64,000 nt of DNA, from assembly GCF_910593845.1 (NCBI RefSeq), contig NZ_CAJVAS010000001.1:124001-188000 (forward strand), written 5' to 3'. Shown piece after piece: positions 59,206 through 64,000 of the stretch. Under the pieces are notes generated by a model. It worked only from the letters and a program-made list of their open reading frames with translations. It did not search any database and had not been told where the DNA came from. This stretch comes from Paenibacillus solanacearum. Its GTDB lineage: Bacteria > Bacillota > Bacilli > Paenibacillales > NBRC-103111. The stretch's first letter is position 1. Every line of letters begins with the position of its first letter. The translations under genes were made by a program, and so were the position numbers.

Positions 59206-59922
59206 ATGAAGAAGAAAGCGCGCAAACCCGTCATCGCGGTAACCGCTTGGATTGACGAAGAGTCGACGCAGCTGAAGCGGGATAATACGGAATCCGTCCT
59301 CCGGGCGGGAGCCATCCCCCTTATTGTGCCGTATATAGAGGAGCAGTCGGATATTGCACAAATATGCGATATGACGGACGGGCTTCTGCTTGTCGGAGGC
59401 AAGGACATCGATCCGGGCTATTACGGGGAGGACCCGCTGCCAGGCCTGGGGGCGTTGTCGCCGGACCGCGACCGGCTGGAGCTTATGCTGACCCGCGTAT
59501 TCCTGAATGCCGACAAGCCGATATTCGCCATATGTCGGGGGCATCAACTGTTGAATGTGGCCGCCGGCGGCACGCTGTTCCAAGATATCGGCAGACAGAT
59601 CGACGGAGCGCATCTTCATAAGCAGGATGCGCCACGGTCGCATCTGTTCCACCGCATATCGATTGCTCCAGGCACGTTGCTCGAGAATGCAGCCGGTACG
59701 CGCGAATGCAAGGTGAACAGCTTCCACCATCAGGCAGTGAAAGTCGTTGCGCCGGGCTTCCGCGCTAGCGCATGGGCTTCCGACGGAATCGTGGAAGGCA
59801 TCGAGAGCGAGAGTCACCGTTACGTGTTGGGTGTGCAGTGGCATCCCGAAAATACGTCTTCAAGCGACGCCGTATCCTACCGGCTATTCGAACGATTTGT
59901 GGAAGCGGCGAAACAAAAATAA
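59206..59922 (+). CDS. Gamma-glutamyl-GABA hydrolase-like class I glutamine amidotransferase (peptidase C26)
   Basis: A 238 aa hydrolase with nucleophile Cys in 'IFAICRGHQLLNVA', and His-Glu in 'GVQWHPENT'; 'LLVGGKDIDPGYYGEDP' is typical of PuuD-like enzymes. It removes glutamate from gamma-glutamyl substrates. AAAGGAGG precedes ATG 59206. It is 29 bp upstream of the Gfo/Idh gene and likely in one transcript. Confidence 0.87.
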   Translation: MKKKARKPVIAVTAWIDEESTQLKRDNTESVLRAGAIPLIVPYIEEQSDIAQICDMTDGLLLVGGKDIDPGYYGEDPLPGLGALSPDRDRLELMLTRVFLNADKPIFAICRGHQLLNVAAGGTLFQDIGRQIDGAHLHKQDAPRSHLFHRISIAPGTLLENAAGTRECKVNSFHHQAVKVVAPGFRASAWASDGIVEGIESESHRYVLGVQWHPENTSSSDAVSYRLFERFVEAAKQK

Positions 59923-59951
59923 GTTTTGATCATCGGTAGGAGGAAAACAAA

Positions 59952-61235
59952 ATGTCAGTTCGTAAAAAATATGCACTCGTTGGTACGGGTGGCCGTGCCA
60001 GCTTCTTTTATGAAGCGATTGCCAAAGAGTTCGCTGCTTCAAGCGAGCTCGTCGCATTTTGCGATCTGAACCAAACACGGATGGATTTCGCTAACAAGCA
60101 ACTGGGAAAATTCGGGGTTGCACCCCTGCCTACGTATAGATCGCATGAGTTTGACCGAATGATCGAGGAAACGAAGCCGGAAATCGTGATCGTGACCACC
60201 ATTGACCGGACGCATCACACCTATATTATCCGCGCGATGGAGCTCGGCTGTGACGTTATTTCCGAGAAGCCGATGACGGTAGACGAAGTGAAATGCCAGG
60301 ATATTTTGGATGCGGTCAAAAGAACGGGCCGTCATCTGCGTGTGACGTTCAATTACCGCTACTCGCCTCATAATACGAAAATCCGCGAGTTGATTGATGA
60401 CGGGGCTATCGGTAACGTGCATGCCGTACATTTCGAGTGGCTGCTAAATACGGACCATGGAGCCGACTACTTCCGCCGTTGGCACCGCGACAAGCGCAAC
60501 AGCGGGGGGCTGCTCGTGCATAAATCGACGCACCATTTCGACCTCGTCAATTTCTGGTTGAATACAAAGCCGGAAACGGTATATGCACTTGGCGATTTGA
60601 TGTTCTACGGCAGGGAAAACGCAGAAAAACGCGGCGTTACCGAATTTTACTCTCGAGCACACGGCAGCGAATACGCAAAGAATGATCCGTTTGCGCTGCA
60701 TCTGGATAAGGGGAAACTGAAGTCGATGTACCTGGATGCGGAGAAAGAGGATGGCTACTACCGTGATCAAAGTGTGTTCGGGGATGGCATCAGCATTGAG
60801 GATACGTTGGGGGTTATGGTTAAATACCGTAACGGCACCATTTTAACTTATTCGCTTCATGCCTATGCTCCTTGGGAGGGTTTCCGCGTAGTATTTAACG
60901 GCAGCAAGGGCCGTATTGAAATGAATGTTGTCGAATCGTCTTACGTGAATTCAGGCGGTGATCAGGCGCTGGAAGGAGCGATTAAAGGAAAAAGCATCAT
61001 AGTGCATCCGACGTTCAGCGCACCATATGAAGTCCAAGTGGAACAACAAACGGGCGGACATGGCGGAGGAGACCCTGTACTGTTAAATGATTTGTTCGGT
61101 GTGCCCGAATATGATCGTTTCAATCGTGCAGCTTCACACATGGACGGAGCAATGTCGATACTAACAGGGGTCGCGGGCAATCATTCGATGAAGACGGGTC
61201 AAGCGGTTAAGGTGGCTGAACTGGTTAGATTTTAG
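59952..61235 (+). CDS. Gfo/Idh/MocA family oxidoreductase
   Basis: A 427 aa NAD(P)-dependent dehydrogenase: N-terminal Rossmann loop 'ALVGTGGRASFFYEAI', 'VISEKPMTVDEVKCQ' with the conserved Glu-Lys-Pro, and 'GGLLVHKSTHHFDLVNFWL' with the His-x3-Asp pair. Likely acts on a sugar or sugar acid from the surrounding cluster. TAGGAGG precedes the start. Its last 11 bases overlap the convergent HxlR gene. Confidence 0.88.
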   Translation: MSVRKKYALVGTGGRASFFYEAIAKEFAASSELVAFCDLNQTRMDFANKQLGKFGVAPLPTYRSHEFDRMIEETKPEIVIVTTIDRTHHTYIIRAMELGCDVISEKPMTVDEVKCQDILDAVKRTGRHLRVTFNYRYSPHNTKIRELIDDGAIGNVHAVHFEWLLNTDHGADYFRRWHRDKRNSGGLLVHKSTHHFDLVNFWLNTKPETVYALGDLMFYGRENAEKRGVTEFYSRAHGSEYAKNDPFALHLDKGKLKSMYLDAEKEDGYYRDQSVFGDGISIEDTLGVMVKYRNGTILTYSLHAYAPWEGFRVVFNGSKGRIEMNVVESSYVNSGGDQALEGAIKGKSIIVHPTFSAPYEVQVEQQTGGHGGGDPVLLNDLFGVPEYDRFNRAASHMDGAMSILTGVAGNHSMKTGQAVKVAELVRF

Positions 61236-61590
61236 CGGCTGATTCGAGGCTGGTGTGCGGTCCAACGCTGCCCCACTTCAATACCCACTTCTCCATTTCC
61301 TTGAGCGCCGCCTGGAAATCCATTCCTTTTTCCGTTAACGAATATTGTACCGTTACCGGTACGGTGGGGAATACTTCCCGGAGTACGATGCCGTTCTGTT
61401 CCAGATGCCGCAGCGTATCGGTCAGCGACTGGGTTTTGATGACTTTGACGCTTCGCTGCAGCTGCTTGAACCGCTGCGGGCCTTTGCACAGCTCGTCGAT
61501 AACCAGAAAAGCCCACTTGGCACCGAGAATTTGCAGCACTTCACAAATATTCGAGCCTGTCGGGTGTTCCTCGTGGGAAAGGGTACTCAT
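61225..61590 (-). CDS. HxlR-family transcriptional regulator
   Basis: A 121 aa winged-helix protein: 'CEVLQILGAKWAFLVIDELC', 'VKVIKTQSLTDTLRHLEQNG' and 'YSLTEKGMDF' are family signatures. AAGGAGG lies eight bases before ATG 61590. HxlR proteins sense aldehydes or redox changes, often by a conserved Cys near the N-terminus, present here. No obvious adjacent target on the same strand; it may act on the divergent gene at 61744. Confidence 0.88.
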   Translation of the reverse strand: MSTLSHEEHPTGSNICEVLQILGAKWAFLVIDELCKGPQRFKQLQRSVKVIKTQSLTDTLRHLEQNGIVLREVFPTVPVTVQYSLTEKGMDFQAALKEMEKWVLKWGSVGPHTSLESAAKI

Positions 61591-61743
61591 AAATGAAACC
61601 TCCTTACTAAAATATAGTTGAACAAAACAGGGAAGCAATCCCTGAAAATAGGTCTGCTTCCATTATTATTGCAGCTTCCGGCGAATGTCAACCGGGCAGC
61701 AGCTTTGGATAAATCACTAATCGCAGAAAAGAGGCTAAAACAT

Positions 61744-62790
61744 ATGCAGATGAGACATTGGACATTAGCGGATGATCTGGCTCAGCTGGAGCTCGGCGAA
61801 TCGGGAGCCAGACTGGGGCAATGGCGCGGCGAAGCTGCGCTATATATTGAAGATTTCCTTACGCATCCCGTGCTCGTTCGAGATTACGCGCCGCCGGATT
61901 GCTACCGGCTTCGAGCGGATATTGCGATTCCCGGCCCGAACGGATTTGCCGGTCTCGTCTTCGGGGTCCGGGACGAGCAGAATTATGAGCTCGTCTACAT
62001 CTCGCCGTCAACCGCGGCGAGCATCGGAGACATTCAGTACGATCCGGTCATGAACGGCTCCACCACATGGCAAATTTATAACGGTCCCCGTTATCAAGCC
62101 AAAGCGCCGGTGCCGCCGGGCGAATGGGTATCGCTGACGCTGGAAGTTCGCAAAGACAGCGTCGCGATAGGCGTCGGCGACCATACGGCGCCGCAGCTCG
62201 TCGTATCAAAGCTGCAGCACGGCCCGGCCAAGGGCAGCGTAGGCTTGTGGGCCAATCTGCCCGCATACATACGCGGCTTGATGATCGAGCCGCTGCAGCC
62301 TGTGCCTCATGAGCAACGGCCTCAGCCGAGCGATCAAGATGCCGGCGCGTCCCTGTTGACGGAATGGCTCGTTTCCGAACCTTACGTGCCGGCTGCATCG
62401 GCCGGACCGCTGCCATGCTTGGCAAGAGCGGCTGCGGAGGAGAATGGTACCGTCAACCTGAACAGGCTGTATCCGCTCGGCGAGAAGGGGACGGCGGTGA
62501 TGGCGGAATGCACGCTGGAGCTGTCCGAGGAATGCGAATCCGTGCTGTCATTCGGCTTCAGCGACCATATGCGCTTATGGGTTAACGAGGCGGAAGTGTA
62601 CAAGGGAGAGTGGAAGTGGGGGCCGCCGGCAAGCGACGGGCGGATTCGCCCCGAACATGCGGACGTTTCGGTCCGCTGGCAGGCGGGGCGCAATACGGTT
62701 CGCGCCGAAATTACGAACCTGGAAGGCAAGTTCGGCTGGGGATTTTGCGTAAGAACGGGTTTGCCCCGCGTTACAGCAGCATCGAAATAA
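61744..62790 (+). CDS. Hypothetical protein with LamG/DUF1080-like beta-sandwich
   Basis: A 348 aa protein. Residues 20-180 resemble a concanavalin-like sandwich ('GFAGLVFGVRDEQNYELVYI', 'GSVGLWANLPAYIRGL'), as in 3-keto-disaccharide hydrolase relatives; the C-terminal part ('HMRLWVNEAEVYKGEWKWG') is another beta-sheet module. No catalytic residues can be named. ATG 61744 is a guess: a GAGG lies 11 bases upstream, and the frame opens at 61618. Probably binds or processes carbohydrate. Confidence 0.6.
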   Translation: MQMRHWTLADDLAQLELGESGARLGQWRGEAALYIEDFLTHPVLVRDYAPPDCYRLRADIAIPGPNGFAGLVFGVRDEQNYELVYISPSTAASIGDIQYDPVMNGSTTWQIYNGPRYQAKAPVPPGEWVSLTLEVRKDSVAIGVGDHTAPQLVVSKLQHGPAKGSVGLWANLPAYIRGLMIEPLQPVPHEQRPQPSDQDAGASLLTEWLVSEPYVPAASAGPLPCLARAAAEENGTVNLNRLYPLGEKGTAVMAECTLELSEECESVLSFGFSDHMRLWVNEAEVYKGEWKWGPPASDGRIRPEHADVSVRWQAGRNTVRAEITNLEGKFGWGFCVRTGLPRVTAASK

Positions 62791-62805
62791 GAGTCACCGG
62801 TTAGT

Positions 62806-62834
62806 ACCATCGCGAGCACGCGGTGGTTTTTTTC
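62806..62834 (+). terminator. Terminator between convergent genes
   Basis: ACCATCGCG (62806-62814) pairs with CGCGGTGGT (62819-62827) with one G-U pair, then seven T. Confidence 0.8.
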
Positions 62835-62844
62835 ATATGATCCC

Positions 62845-63366
62845 TTATTTCATCGTACCGAGCGGCACATCGAATACGTTCCAGAACAAGGCGGTGGCGC
62901 AAAGCGACAAGAGCCATGCCCAGAGCGGATGCTTGTAATGGAGCCGCAGCATCGGGAACGTCAGCAGGTTGATTGCCACAGACCACCATATGTTCCAGCC
63001 GTGATGATGGGATATGCCCTTCCACGTATGCAGCGTCAGTAATTCGATCAGCGTAAAGAACAGCGCCCAGCTGAATATGTACAGGGCCTGCTTTCGGAGT
63101 CCGGACGGGTAATGCCCCAGATAAATCAGGACAGTCGCGGGAAACGAAATAAAATCGAGCGTAAACGAGATGAACGTATGATTCGGCAAGAGTGCCTTAT
63201 CGAAGGAAGTGTGAAATTCCCACAGCGTATAATGGTAAGTTAAGACGCTGTGCACCAGATCGATCACAATCCAGAACAAGATGGTGCTGTAGTAGGCTTT
63301 CCAATTTTTCCAATCGCCCCATTTATAGCCCGCGAAGGCAAAAGCGAGCGCATATAACGAATTCAT
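62845..63366 (-). CDS. CBO0543-family integral membrane protein
   Basis: A 173 aa protein with about five membrane helices and motifs 'YKWGDWKNWKAYYSTI' and 'HTFISFTLDFISFP', matching the CBO0543 family of Firmicutes. Function unknown. ATG 63366 has GGAAGGGG upstream; the longer frame starts at 63396. Confidence 0.75.
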   Translation of the reverse strand: MNSLYALAFAFAGYKWGDWKNWKAYYSTILFWIVIDLVHSVLTYHYTLWEFHTSFDKALLPNHTFISFTLDFISFPATVLIYLGHYPSGLRKQALYIFSWALFFTLIELLTLHTWKGISHHHGWNIWWSVAINLLTFPMLRLHYKHPLWAWLLSLCATALFWNVFDVPLGTMK

Positions 63367-63477
63367 GAAGCAGCCCCTTCCGATGCGATAAGCCATACCA
63401 TGCTATTATTTACAGTTACTAACAGAAATAACAACAAAATCGTGAGTTCGAAACCGAACCTTTTCGCTGGAATCATT

Positions 63478-63507
63478 TTTACAGAAGAAGGAAATAGTAA
63501 GTACGAT
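63478..63507 (+). promoter_or_regulatory. Promoter of speD
   Basis: TTTACA (63478-63483) and TACGAT (63502-63507) are 18 bp apart, about 15 bp before the ribosome binding site. Confidence 0.5.
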
Positions 63508-63527
63508 GTCGGAAGGAGGCTGTGTTC

Positions 63528-64000
63528 ATGAAATTAACGCCCGAACAGAGGGTTACGCTGCATGGCTTTAATAATTTGACGAAATCATTAAGCTTCAATA
63601 TGTATGACATCTGTTATACAAAAACGAAAGAAGAACGGGAAGCTTACATCGAATATATTGACGAACAATACAATGCGGACAGGCTGACCACGATTTTGAA
63701 GCATGTGGCGGACATTATCGGCGCGCATGTGCTAAATGTCGCCAAGCAGGACTACGTGCCGCAAGGCGCAAGCGTGACCATGCTCGTCTCGGAAGGCCCG
63801 ATCGTCGAAGTGCCGACGGAGTCTTACGACGAGTCGCCCGGTCCGCTCCCGGATGCGGTCGTCCTTGCGCTGGACAAGAGCCATATTACCGTTCATACGT
63901 ATCCCGAATATCACCCGGATGAAGGCATCAGCACGTTCCGGGCGGACATCGACGTATCGACCTGCGGGGAAATATCGCCGCTCAAGGCGCTGAATTATTT
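63528..64000 (+). CDS. speD: S-adenosylmethionine decarboxylase, E. coli (class 1a) type, truncated at window end
   Basis: Supplies decarboxylated SAM for spermidine synthesis. The first 157 residues are present: '[20 protein letters not shown]', '[20 protein letters not shown]', and the self-cleavage site in '[15 protein letters not shown]', where Ser becomes the pyruvoyl group. These match the long E. coli-type enzyme (about 264 aa), not the short form of B. subtilis. GGAAGGAGG lies eight bases before ATG 63528. The gene continues past the window. Confidence 0.93.
   Translation, partial: MKLTPEQRVTLHGFNNLTKSLSFNMYDICYTKTKEEREAYIEYIDEQYNADRLTTILKHVADIIGAHVLNVAKQDYVPQGASVTMLVSEGPIVEVPTESYDESPGPLPDAVVLALDKSHITVHTYPEYHPDEGISTFRADIDVSTCGEISPLKALNY

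Noticed and set aside
1-64000. CRISPR arrays, tRNA/rRNA genes, prophage or complete IS elements
   Set aside because: No regularly spaced identical repeats, no clover-leaf or rRNA sequence, and no transposase or phage structural gene was recognised.

Overview
The window looks like chromosomal DNA of a spore-forming Gram-positive bacterium of the Paenibacillus type. The signs are strong AAGGAGG-type ribosome binding sites, frequent GTG and TTG starts, Rho-independent terminators after most transcription units, a YheC/YheD spore-coat-type ATP-grasp gene, a HemAT-like globin sensor, a meso-diaminopimelate-type MurE, and many AraC regulators paired with lipoprotein solute-binding proteins. Most genes are GC-rich, but about 21.3-29.1 kb is visibly richer in AT. 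No rRNA, tRNA, CRISPR array, complete IS element or prophage was recognised.

Layout. 1-6.3 kb: the end of a Gfo/Idh/MocA oxidoreductase, a degenerate ~48 bp tandem repeat, then a PucR/CdaR-type regulator (AdeR-like) and a tight ald-alr-serine hydrolase operon that fits D-alanine to L-alanine to pyruvate conversion. 6.3-10.7 kb: a phosphotransferase/AraC pair facing a solute-binding lipoprotein and a secreted endonuclease/exonuclease/phosphatase-type lipoprotein. 10.9-21.3 kb: housekeeping-like genes (XPD/DinG helicase, YheC/D, OatA-type acyltransferase, MDR reductase, HAD, DUF1904, Nudix, an E. coli-type chorismate synthase). 21.3-29.8 kb: an AT-rich accessory stretch opening with a tiny holin-like toxin locus and carrying Nudix, DUF3888, two phosphotransferases, AraC-GyrI, a methyltransferase, a divergent MFS/TetR pair and several gene fragments. 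30-36 kb: more phosphotransferases, HAD, a PrmC-related methyltransferase, a stand-alone UppS and HemAT. 36-46 kb: AraC; a DeoR-ugpCAEB glycerol-3-phosphate-type ABC importer operon; a GT4 glycosyltransferase; an Rrf2-MFS pair with a clear palindromic operator. 46-51.4 kb: AraC, sugar isomerase, an orphan solute-binding protein and a ComEC-like metallo-beta-lactamase-fold lipoprotein. 51.6-55.1 kb: a MurE paralogue, then a macrolide 2'-phosphotransferase (Mph) gene with an attenuator-like leader, and a GNAT gene. 55.3-62.8 kb: a carbohydrate-type cluster (AraC, solute-binding protein, esterase, glutamine-amidotransferase-like hydrolase, Gfo/Idh). The window ends in a CBO0543 membrane protein and the start of an E. 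coli-type speD.

The best candidate for an undescribed system is the Mph leader at 53.2-53.55 kb: a promoter, a strong ribosome binding site, a 12-codon leader ORF encoding MIDYSRLRKRCK, and a terminator hairpin directly before the mph ribosome binding site. The Arg-Leu-Arg in the leader matches the +X+ motif at which macrolide-bound ribosomes are known to stall (as in ErmDL). The other recurring theme is a family of three paralogous orphan solute-binding lipoproteins without permeases, two of them next to an AraC regulator and the third about 2 kb from one.
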